This document shows positions 39,774 to 47,853 of a DNA stretch of 64,000 nucleotides, in pieces. The notes beneath the pieces were generated by a model. The model saw only the letters and a program-made list of their open reading frames with translations. It was not told the DNA's origin and made no database searches. The position numbers and the translations under genes were made by a program. This stretch comes from Neptuniibacter marinus (lineage in GTDB: Bacteria; Pseudomonadota; Gammaproteobacteria; Pseudomonadales; Balneatricaceae): the NCBI RefSeq assembly GCF_001597725.1, contig NZ_LUTR01000001.1, positions 1 through 64,000 on the forward strand. The letters run 5' to 3'. How positions within the stretch are numbered: the stretch's first letter is position 1; each line of letters starts with the position of its first letter.

Positions 39774-40546
39774 AGTTTTTTACTGTATCCCCGCGGGGTA
39801 TAAACCCACTCTTTACTGCCGTTAACAATATGCTTAGATTCGCTGTTACCTACACTCACCATGGTGAACATATCCACATCTTTAGCGTCTAGCTGGTCTA
39901 ACCGAATAATACGGATTGACTCATCTTCACGGGTTAGCTGGCGGCCCAGCAATACAGGTGTTTCGGCTGGGCGGTATTGCAATAGAATGTCGCGGGCGCT
40001 GTTCAGCTGCCAATCCCGTTTTTTCGATACAGGGTTATAAAATGAGATAACAAAATCACCACTACCTGCACTGTGAATACGCTTCTCTATAGTTTCCCAA
40101 GGCGTTAAAAGATCCGACAAAGAAACAGTACAGAAATCATGCCCGAGCATCGCCCCCACACGACTTGCACCCGCCTGCATAGCAGATATTCCGGGGATCA
40201 CTTCAATCTCAACATCCAGCCATTCGGGATGAGATTCTTTACCTTGTAACTGCAGATCTAGTAACTCAAACACTAAAGTTGCCATGGCGTAGATGCCTAT
40301 ATCACCACTAGAGATTAGCGCAGTGGTTTTACCACTCGCAGCAAGATCTAAAGCTAGACGCGCCCGGCCAATCTCTTCACCTAAAGGCAGATCATGGTGT
40401 GTTTTTCCATCACAAACACCGCCCAATAGATCTAAATACAACCCATATGCCACTAGATCACTACTGGCGTTAATGGCTGTTAACGCTTTAGGCGCAACGA
40501 GCTGTGAATCACCGGGGCCGGTACCTACTACATATAACTGACTCAT
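39770..40546 (-). CDS. cobJ: Precorrin-3B C17-methyltransferase
   Basis: Tetrapyrrole methylase of 258 residues (CobJ/CbiH). LYVVGTGPGDSQLVAPKA, the SSGDIGIYAMATLVFEL loop, and the long SFYNPVSKKRDWQL motif identify the C-17 methylase, which also drives ring contraction. It follows cbiG by 40 bp. Confidence 0.95.
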   Translation of the reverse strand: MSQLYVVGTGPGDSQLVAPKALTAINASSDLVAYGLYLDLLGGVCDGKTHHDLPLGEEIGRARLALDLAASGKTTALISSGDIGIYAMATLVFELLDLQLQGKESHPEWLDVEIEVIPGISAMQAGASRVGAMLGHDFCTVSLSDLLTPWETIEKRIHSAGSGDFVISFYNPVSKKRDWQLNSARDILLQYRPAETPVLLGRQLTREDESIRIIRLDQLDAKDVDMFTMVSVGNSESKHIVNGSKEWVYTPRGYSKKL

Positions 40547-40586
40547 CTATCTCTCTAATCTATTTAGTTATTGGGTAATCAACGCA

Positions 40587-41390
40587 TTAACTAGCGTAAG
40601 CTCTGGCTATTGCACAAGTCGCTTTAGCGGTTTTCTGTTTATTCATAACCAGTTCCGCTTGTTCAACTAGGCTAGCTTCCAAGGCGATATCGGTCTGCTT
40701 TGAATACGCTGCCGCACATTGCAACGCACTATAAAGCGCGGCTGATTCCGCAACTCCGTAAACACCAACAATGCTATGAACATAAGTTGAGCGCGTACTT
40801 AATTGCTCTTCAACTGTGCTTAACTGCTGTTTATTCCACGTTAGGAAGGGAATACCAAGCTTGGCAGCGAGTGAGATCAAACCTTGCTCATCTGCTTTTA
40901 TATCAATACTGCTTAAACAACTGATCTGTTTAATAGACAGCCCTTGCTGCTGTAAAGATTGCATAAACAAACCTTCCAGCTCTGCTTCTGGACAGTTGCG
41001 CTCACACCCCATACCTACACTATAAATAGGGTGTAGATAAGCATTAGCTGTAGTAATGACCGGCTCTGCATTAATCAGCTTAGAAACCTGTAATGCCCAA
41101 TCATTAGCCCCCCCTTCATGCCCTGATAATAGAGGGATAACAAACCGTCCGTTTTCATCTAATACCAGTACCGCGGGATCTGTATATTTATCGGCTAAAA
41201 CAGGCGCAAGACTACGCATCACAATACCGGTCGCACAGATAAAGATTAAGCGTTCACCTGCCGTAAAATAGGTTTGCACTTGTTGGCTAAAGGGCTGAGG
41301 TTTATGGGATAACAGCGCATCATTTAATTGTGCCACCAAGCGTTTACCTAATACTTGGCCTTTATCCGTCAGACTGATCACACGTATCAT
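40587..41390 (-). CDS. cbiG: Compact CbiG: cobalt-precorrin-5A hydrolase
   Basis: Protein of 267 residues. The N-terminal CbiG domain (about 1-120) shows LIFICATGIVMRSLAPVL and PLLSGHEGGANDWA. The C-terminal CobE-like domain starts at SVGMGCERNCPEAEL. Typical CbiG is about 350 residues with a middle domain; here the two ends are joined almost directly. It opens the delta-lactone and releases the C-2 unit as acetaldehyde in the anaerobic route. It overlaps cobI by ATGA. Confidence 0.9.
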   Translation of the reverse strand: MIRVISLTDKGQVLGKRLVAQLNDALLSHKPQPFSQQVQTYFTAGERLIFICATGIVMRSLAPVLADKYTDPAVLVLDENGRFVIPLLSGHEGGANDWALQVSKLINAEPVITTANAYLHPIYSVGMGCERNCPEAELEGLFMQSLQQQGLSIKQISCLSSIDIKADEQGLISLAAKLGIPFLTWNKQQLSTVEEQLSTRSTYVHSIVGVYGVAESAALYSALQCAAAYSKQTDIALEASLVEQAELVMNKQKTAKATCAIARAYAS

Positions 41391-42115
41391 TGGTTCTCTC
41401 TTCCCTGACCACGCGCCACGACAAAAAGGGAAAAATAAGGACCTGCGACTCGATCCAACCTGCTAAGATCACTGACAATTTTTTGATTATCACGCCCTAT
41501 ATATTCAAGATACTTAGCCTCACCTTGACGACCTGATTGCTCTAATAAGGCTAGAATTCGTGGTCGTGCTTGGCCTGCTTTCATAATAACCAGAGAATCA
41601 TACTGGTTAAGCCCAGCAAGAATCTGCTCATCACTATGACGACCATTCAATACAGCAAAGGATTCTTTCAACATCGTTAAAGGTTGCGTTAAACAGGCGG
41701 CGGCAGCATTAATAGAACTAATTCCCGGTACAACTTCACAACTGTACTCCCCTTGTAAACGCTCTAATAAATAACTAAAAGAACCATAAAAAAGTGGATC
41801 ACCTTCACATAGAAACACTACATCTAGTCCCTTATCTAACTGTTCAGCGATCGCTTTTGCACCTTGATCGTAGGCTTGATTCGCCAAATTGCGTGCTTTA
41901 AGCATAGGCATATAAATGGGAATTTCAGTTTGCTCCCCTACAGCCAATTCGATCGCCTCAAGGGCTATGCGACGGGCCTGTGATTCACCCTGATCATTAG
42001 TTAGAAAACTGAGGACACCCGCATGCTGAATAAGCCGCCACGCTTTCACTGTAAGAAGCTCTGGATCACCAGGACCCACCCCTACGCCGATAAACCGCCC
42101 TTTAACAACATTCAC
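41387..42115 (-). CDS. cobI: Precorrin-2 C20-methyltransferase
   Basis: Tetrapyrrole methylase of 242 residues (CobI/CbiL). GRFIGVGVGPGDPELLTVKA, FLCEGDPLFYGSFSYLLERL and VVPGISSINAAAA identify the C-20 methylase, the first methylation after precorrin-2. It overlaps cobL and cbiG by 4 bp each. Confidence 0.95.
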   Translation of the reverse strand: MNVVKGRFIGVGVGPGDPELLTVKAWRLIQHAGVLSFLTNDQGESQARRIALEAIELAVGEQTEIPIYMPMLKARNLANQAYDQGAKAIAEQLDKGLDVVFLCEGDPLFYGSFSYLLERLQGEYSCEVVPGISSINAAAACLTQPLTMLKESFAVLNGRHSDEQILAGLNQYDSLVIMKAGQARPRILALLEQSGRQGEAKYLEYIGRDNQKIVSDLSRLDRVAGPYFSLFVVARGQGRENQ

Positions 42116-43386
42116 GACAAGGGTTCCTTTTTAAACAGGTACAAAGTAACCGGTAAGCTGGGACGGTACATAATCTGGCCCGCTAAACGATCACCACGAC
42201 TAACACTTAATTGGAGGGTTTCATTCTCACTATCTGCCCTCTGGGTGCGCGTTTGATTAAACTGATAATAATCGCACTTACTCTGTTCCGTCACCGCTGA
42301 ACCGAGCAAAATCCCCCCGGGAGGAAGTAAGGTCCATATTTGATCTAGCAACGCCGCTAACTCACCACCACTGCCACCAATAAAAACCTTATCAGGGGCC
42401 GGCAGATCAGCTAATGCTTGAGGTGCTCGACCTTCAATAATAGAAAGGTTACTCACTACCCCAAAACGCTGGCGATTTTGTTCTAAACAATCAAAACGAT
42501 CAGAGTGATGCTCTACGGCATATATATCACTATTCGGATTCCAATAAGCCAGCTCTACTGCAACACCACCACAACCGGCGCCTATATCCCAAACACACTC
42601 ACCTTTAGCCACTTGCAACAAGGAGAGAATCGATAAGCGCACCTCCCGTTTAGTGATCATTCCACGGCCCGCATCCTCTTTATCGGTCACAAAATGCTGG
42701 TCAGGAATACCAGGGAAGGCAGGTAGAAATCCTTGGTTACAACCGGGTTCAAGTAGTGTTACATGCAAAGAAGCGAACTTAGTGGAACGCCCTGTATTAG
42801 AAAGGGTTTGAGCTGTAAACGATCTGATCATCTCCTGTGGATAACCAAGCATTTCACAAACCGTAATTTTGGCCTCAGAAAACCCGCAAGCAATACACTC
42901 ATTGGCTAAAGCTTCAGGAGTACTGTGTTTATCGGTTAAGAGCAATAAAGGTTGATCTTGACGCAGGCGTGTTCTTAATTTGGATAAAGGGCGCCCATGT
43001 AAACTGAGCACTTCAACATCCTGCAAAGCAATTCCTAATCGGTGACAGGCGACTTGCAGACTAGACACCGCAGGATAAAAGGTGAGTAATTCAGCCGAGA
43101 AATAACGGCTAAACCAACGACCAATCCCGTAAAAAAGCGGATCACCTGACGCTAAGACTAAAACGGTCCGGCCCTTTACAAGTTGCTCATCAATTAACGC
43201 TTTAAGCGCAGATAATTTAGGCAGAACTATGCTTTCTTTACCAACTGGTATTATCTGCTCTAAGGTATCTAACTGCCTTTCTGAGCCAATAACAAGGTCT
43301 GACTGATGCAACGCTTGTAGTGCCTCTGCCGATAGGTCGGCCTTAGCATTAACACCTAAACCCACCACTTGAATCTGGCCTGTCAT
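42112..43386 (-). CDS. cobL: Precorrin-6Y C5,15-methyltransferase/decarboxylase (CbiET fusion)
   Basis: Bifunctional protein of 424 residues. The N-terminal half is a CbiE tetrapyrrole methylase (QVVGLGVNAKADLS, LASGDPLFYGIG). The C-terminal half is a CbiT Rossmann methylase (VWDIGAGCGGVAVELA, FIGGSGGELAALL). Together they methylate C-5 and C-15 and decarboxylate C-12. The ATG at 43386 overlaps the cobH stop as TAATG and has GGGGAG upstream; the longer frame to 43410 is not needed. Confidence 0.95.
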   Translation of the reverse strand: MTGQIQVVGLGVNAKADLSAEALQALHQSDLVIGSERQLDTLEQIIPVGKESIVLPKLSALKALIDEQLVKGRTVLVLASGDPLFYGIGRWFSRYFSAELLTFYPAVSSLQVACHRLGIALQDVEVLSLHGRPLSKLRTRLRQDQPLLLLTDKHSTPEALANECIACGFSEAKITVCEMLGYPQEMIRSFTAQTLSNTGRSTKFASLHVTLLEPGCNQGFLPAFPGIPDQHFVTDKEDAGRGMITKREVRLSILSLLQVAKGECVWDIGAGCGGVAVELAYWNPNSDIYAVEHHSDRFDCLEQNRQRFGVVSNLSIIEGRAPQALADLPAPDKVFIGGSGGELAALLDQIWTLLPPGGILLGSAVTEQSKCDYYQFNQTRTQRADSENETLQLSVSRGDRLAGQIMYRPSLPVTLYLFKKEPLS

Positions 43387-44027
43387 TAGTAATACTCCCC
43401 ACGGATACAACGGAGTAAAGCGTTACAACTGGCCGCACTTACGGCACTACCTCCTTGCCGACCCAGTAACGTAATGCACTCAATACCTAAATTTTGATGC
43501 TGATCCCATAAAAGCTGCTTTGATTCCGCCGCGCCAACAAACCCTACAGGCATACCTATAATCAACGCGGGTTTATCCGCTCCCTGCTCAATCAGCTCTA
43601 GTAATCTAAACAATGCAGTCGGCGCATTACCTATCACTACAACACTACCCGCTAACTGATCACGCCACAGTTCAACTGCCGCCATAGAGCGTGTTTCACC
43701 GCTCGCTTGTGCCAATTCAGCCGCTCGCGAATCATTTAGATAACAAAGTGGCGGCTGATTGATCATACGCTTAGTTATTCCCTGTTTTACCATCTCCACA
43801 TCACAGAGGATATTGGCTCCACGCGCTAAAGCACTAATCCCTGATTCACACGCCTGCGCACTAAAACAAACACTACTGGCAACCTCTGGCATACCAACAC
43901 TGTGCACTATTCGCATCACCACCTGTTGCTGCTCACGTGTTAAATTTGCAAGATCCGTTAACGCGCGGATCTGGCGAAAACTTTCTTGCTCAATCGCTTG
44001 AGGGTTGATCTCATATATCACAGTCAC
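43386..44027 (-). CDS. cobH: Precorrin-8X methylmutase
   Basis: Protein of 213 residues (CobH/CbiC). YEINPQAIEQESFRQIRAL, QVVMRIVHSVGMPEVASSV with the catalytic His, ILCDVEMVKQGI and PALIIGMPVGFVGAAESK are characteristic. It moves the methyl group from C-11 to C-12 to give hydrogenobyrinate or its cobalt form. It overlaps cobK by 4 bp. Confidence 0.96.
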   Translation of the reverse strand: MTVIYEINPQAIEQESFRQIRALTDLANLTREQQQVVMRIVHSVGMPEVASSVCFSAQACESGISALARGANILCDVEMVKQGITKRMINQPPLCYLNDSRAAELAQASGETRSMAAVELWRDQLAGSVVVIGNAPTALFRLLELIEQGADKPALIIGMPVGFVGAAESKQLLWDQHQNLGIECITLLGRQGGSAVSAASCNALLRCIRGEYY

Positions 44028-44791
44028 ACTCCAACCCTTTTATTCTCAATCTTATTAACTACGTCATTAACCGAATCTAATAAACAATCCGCCGCAGGTA
44101 ACTGCGGTCGCTCTAACATAAACACAGGAACACCTAATTCACGGGCCGCCGCTAACTTAGCTTCAGTCGCGCTACCGCCGCTATTTTTACTCACTAAAAG
44201 ATCCACGTCATACTGAATCAATAACTGTTTTTCATTTGCATGATTAAACGGCCCTATTGCTTTTAACCACTGCATCGTCTCAGGCAACTCAGCTTTGGGA
44301 GGCGCTGCCGTTCGGATAATCTGCCTTTGCCCAGTCAGCTCTGCTTGCAACTTAAACTGATCAACTAAAGGCTTCTCTATCTGTCCCGCCGTTAAAAATA
44401 TACTGCGATAAGGCTCTGTTGCTTTGATCAATCCATCCCAGTTATCAAACAACTGCCATTGATCCCCCTCTTGAGCCTGCCAGGCTGAACGATGAAAGCG
44501 CCAACAAGGAATAGCTAACTCAGCACAGGCAGCAACAGCAGCCGTACTCATTTGCAACGCAAAGGGATGAGTAATATCAATAACTAAATCAAAACCTAAC
44601 TCCCTTAAATAATGTGTTAACCCGCCCCGTTGAGTGAAACCACCGCTAATCACCTCACACGAAAATTCGGGCACGCGGACTAAACCCGCCACACTATAAG
44701 TGACCTGTAGCGATTTCAGCAGATCTCTATTTTCCAGCTCCGCAACGACTTTACGTGCATCAGAAGTCCCGCCAAGGATTAGTATTTTCAC
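44024..44791 (-). CDS. cobK: Precorrin-6A reductase
   Basis: NAD(P)H-dependent reductase of 255 residues (CobK/CbiJ). The N-terminal KILILGGTSDARKVVAELE, VIDITHPFALQMS, and the C-terminal LVSKNSGGSATEAKLAAARE are typical. It reduces the corrin precursor at C-18/C-19. Overlaps cbiD by ATGA. Confidence 0.95.
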   Translation of the reverse strand: MKILILGGTSDARKVVAELENRDLLKSLQVTYSVAGLVRVPEFSCEVISGGFTQRGGLTHYLRELGFDLVIDITHPFALQMSTAAVAACAELAIPCWRFHRSAWQAQEGDQWQLFDNWDGLIKATEPYRSIFLTAGQIEKPLVDQFKLQAELTGQRQIIRTAAPPKAELPETMQWLKAIGPFNHANEKQLLIQYDVDLLVSKNSGGSATEAKLAAARELGVPVFMLERPQLPAADCLLDSVNDVVNKIENKRVGV

Positions 44792-45909
44792 TGTAGATCC
44801 TCAGCCTTAACATGTCCGACAAACTGCCCTTTACGATCAGTCGCCCACACCTCTAACTCCATTTCAGGCAATCTATCTTTTAACATCCCTTGGGCGGCTA
44901 TAAGCGCTCTACTACACACCTCCGAGGCCAGATCTAAATGTTGCTCTTGGCACAGTTTCAACACTTCCATACTGGTATTCGCTTGTAATATTTTTTCCAC
45001 CAATCTTGTATCTGCACCAACAGCAACGGCCATCTCAGCTAAATGTTTAAAATCAATACTGGATGCTCGGCTATTAAGATCCATATGCCCCTGCGCCAAC
45101 TTACTAATTTTGCCAAAGCCGCCGCAAATAGTGACCTTTTCTACTGGCGCTTTCTTTAAATGTTTCAGTAACGCGCCGATAAAATCACCCATCTCAATTA
45201 ACGCCATATCCGGTAACTGATACTGTTTTTTAATCGCAGCTTCACTAGTACTGCCCGTTGTTGCTGCAACATGGGAAATTCCATTTGAGCGCGCAACATC
45301 GATTCCCTGTCGAATAGACGCAATGTAAGCAGCGCAGGAATAAGGCCGCACAATACCGGTTGTACCTAAGATAGATAAACCACCCAAAATACCTAACCGA
45401 GGATTCATCGTCTTTAAGGCGATCTGTTCGCCATTCTCAACCCCAACAGAGACTTCAAACCCACCACTGTAGTTATAGGTCTCCGCGCTCTTAATAAGAT
45501 GTTCCTGCATCATTTTCCTGGGTACGGGATTGATCGCAGGTTCACCTACTTCAAGCACTAAACCCGCACGAGTGACTGTACCTACACCCTTAGCCGGTTT
45601 AAAAAACACACCTTTCTCTGCAATTAACCGCAACTCCACAAACACTGTGGCACCATGAGTTACATCTGGATCATCCCCTGCATCCTTGATGGTTGCAGTG
45701 CGAATACCTTGCTCGGTATCGCCCAGTTGTTGATAACTTTCTATTACTAATTCGACCAACTGCCCTCTGGGTAATAACACCTCAACCTTAGCTGGCTGTT
45801 TAGTCGCCAGTAATGCCTGAGCAGCAGCCACACAACAAGCAGTTGCGCAGCAGCCAGTGGTTAAACCGCTGCGCAATTCCTGTTTCTGTTCACTACTCTC
45901 AGGCCACAT
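44788..45909 (-). CDS. cbiD: Cobalt-precorrin-5B C1-methyltransferase CbiD
   Basis: Protein of 373 residues with the signature RSGLTTGCCATACCVAAAQALL at the N-terminus (two motifs joined), NPVPRKMM, LGGLSILGTTGIVRPYS and VTICGGFGKISKLAQGHMDL. CbiD methylates C-1 in the anaerobic route, replacing CobF of the aerobic route. It lies 13 bp after the cobB gene. Confidence 0.96.
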   Translation of the reverse strand: MWPESSEQKQELRSGLTTGCCATACCVAAAQALLATKQPAKVEVLLPRGQLVELVIESYQQLGDTEQGIRTATIKDAGDDPDVTHGATVFVELRLIAEKGVFFKPAKGVGTVTRAGLVLEVGEPAINPVPRKMMQEHLIKSAETYNYSGGFEVSVGVENGEQIALKTMNPRLGILGGLSILGTTGIVRPYSCAAYIASIRQGIDVARSNGISHVAATTGSTSEAAIKKQYQLPDMALIEMGDFIGALLKHLKKAPVEKVTICGGFGKISKLAQGHMDLNSRASSIDFKHLAEMAVAVGADTRLVEKILQANTSMEVLKLCQEQHLDLASEVCSRALIAAQGMLKDRLPEMELEVWATDRKGQFVGHVKAEDLQ

Positions 45910-45922
45910 ATCGCATTAACCT

Positions 45923-47266
45923 TTAATCCGTTTTTGATTCATACTGACCACTAAAGATAGCGGCAATCGCTTCAGGGTTTGAGGCAAAAAATAGATGTAA
46001 ATAACTAGCGGTTAGCCCCTGCTCTCTATAGATCGCTTCTCCCGGCGCAGGATGTCGCTGGCGTTTACCATAGGCGATAGGCTCCGGTGTTGCATGACTA
46101 CGAGAACGGTGATGCGCATGCGCTTGTACAGTCCCTTCTGGCAACATAGCCGTCTGCATTCCTTGGCACCCCCGTTTTCCGCGCATCGCCCCATGACCTG
46201 CAATAACTGCACTCATGGGGTATACCTGATCATCCAAATCGGTTAAATCTTCAAGGCAGTAAAGAAACCCACCACACTCAGCCAAAATAGGTTTACCTAA
46301 CTGATGGAATCTTTTGATCTGCTCTTTAATGGCCTTATTTTCAGACAGTGCTTTAGCGTGCAGTTCTGGATAACCTCCCGGTAACCAGAGCGCATCAGCC
46401 TCTGGTAACTGCTGATCAAATAAAGGGGAGAAAAACACTAACTCTGCACCCATCTCCTGCAATGAACGCAAATTAGCATCATAAATAAAGCTAAAGGCTG
46501 CATCTTTAGCGATCGCAATCCTTTTACCCACCAACAAAGGTGCCACTGGAGCGACCTCTGCACTAAAAAATTCAACCGCTTCGGGCAGATCAATAATTGC
46601 ATTCGGCTCGGCCAACGGGCCTTTGATCCACTGAGCACCTAAAGTAAAGCGCTGCTCAAGCTCATCGCGCACCTCATCTGCTTGCACTAAACCTAAATGG
46701 CGTTCAGGTAAAGCGACCTCAGGATCCCTTGCTAATGTGGCTAATAATGGTAGGTTTTTAGGTAAGGCATCACGAATCAGCTCAGCATGACGTTCTGTAC
46801 CACAATTATTGGCAATAAGACCTGCAACCTTCACATCATCACGATAGTTCGCCATGCCCATCGCTAAGGCAGCAGCCGTTTGAGCCATCCCTTTAACGTT
46901 CATCACTATAGCTATAGGGATATTAAAACGGGCAGCTAGATCTGCACTTGATGGATCACCATCAAACATCCCCATCGCCCCTTCAACTAGAATAAGATCA
47001 GCCGTTTGAGCCGCTTCAAATAGTTTTTGCTGGCAATACTTATCCCCAGCCATCCATAGGTCTAGCTGCTCAACATCTTGCCCTGAAGCCTGCGCTAAAA
47101 TTTGCGGATCTAAATAGTCAGGGCCCGTTTTAAAAACCCGTACCACTTTACCTTGAGTTGTAAAGTAACGCGCTAACGCCGCTGTAATAGTCGTCTTTCC
47201 TTCACCGGAACTTGGCGCAGAAAGAAATAACGCAGGACACAAAACAGAAGTGGATAGATCGGTCAT
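45923..47266 (-). CDS. cobB: Cobyrinate a,c-diamide synthase
   Basis: Glutamine amidotransferase of 447 residues (CobB/CbiA). The N-terminal P-loop is FLSAPSSGEGKTTITAAL. The glutaminase domain has KPILAECGGFLYCLEDL with the nucleophile Cys, and the C-terminal ASYLHLFFASNP. It amidates the a and c side chains. Translationally coupled to cobO by TAATG. Confidence 0.95.
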   Translation of the reverse strand: MTDLSTSVLCPALFLSAPSSGEGKTTITAALARYFTTQGKVVRVFKTGPDYLDPQILAQASGQDVEQLDLWMAGDKYCQQKLFEAAQTADLILVEGAMGMFDGDPSSADLAARFNIPIAIVMNVKGMAQTAAALAMGMANYRDDVKVAGLIANNCGTERHAELIRDALPKNLPLLATLARDPEVALPERHLGLVQADEVRDELEQRFTLGAQWIKGPLAEPNAIIDLPEAVEFFSAEVAPVAPLLVGKRIAIAKDAAFSFIYDANLRSLQEMGAELVFFSPLFDQQLPEADALWLPGGYPELHAKALSENKAIKEQIKRFHQLGKPILAECGGFLYCLEDLTDLDDQVYPMSAVIAGHGAMRGKRGCQGMQTAMLPEGTVQAHAHHRSRSHATPEPIAYGKRQRHPAPGEAIYREQGLTASYLHLFFASNPEAIAAIFSGQYESKTD

Positions 47267-47853
47267 CAGTATTCAATTCCCGCTTGTGCTTTTACCCCTA
47301 GACGAAATGCATGACGCTCATCTCTAATACTACTGATGGTATCCGCTATCTCTTCTAACCCTTCGGGCATTACCCGACCTGTAATCATTACGTTTTGATT
47401 TTTAGGCCTATTTTTTAGGGCTTCAATCACTGGAGCTAGTTCAAGGTATTTATATTTGAACATGTAGCTCATCTCATCAAAAACCAGCATCTCATAACGA
47501 TCATCTTGCAAGAGCGCTTCCGCTATCTGCCAAGCTTTTTCCGCCGCAGCTATATCTTGTTCTTTATCTTGGGTTTCCCACGTAAAGCCGTGTCCCATCA
47601 CGTGCCAATCAATCAATGCATGATCACGGAACAGTTTATATTCGCCGGTCTCTGTACGCCCTTTCACAAACTGAATCACGGCTGCCTTTTTACCATGGCC
47701 TACGCAGCGCGCCATCGTACCAAAAGCGGAGCTGCTTTTACCTTTACCGTTGCCTTTAAGGAGAATTAAAACGCCACGCTCTTCAGTGGCACTGGCGATG
47801 CGTTTATCGATCACTTCTTTCTTTTTCGCCATGCGTTCCTGATGGGTCTTCAT
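47266..47853 (-). CDS. cobO: Cob(I)yrinic acid a,c-diamide adenosyltransferase
   Basis: CobA/BtuR-type adenosyltransferase of 195 residues. P-loop GNGKGKSSSAFG, VIQFVKGRTETGEY, WHVMGHGFTWET and FDEMSYMFKYKYL are seen. It transfers the adenosyl group from ATP to Co(I) corrinoids. It sits between chlID and cobB with single-base overlaps on both sides. Confidence 0.96.
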   Translation of the reverse strand: MKTHQERMAKKKEVIDKRIASATEERGVLILLKGNGKGKSSSAFGTMARCVGHGKKAAVIQFVKGRTETGEYKLFRDHALIDWHVMGHGFTWETQDKEQDIAAAEKAWQIAEALLQDDRYEMLVFDEMSYMFKYKYLELAPVIEALKNRPKNQNVMITGRVMPEGLEEIADTISSIRDERHAFRLGVKAQAGIEY

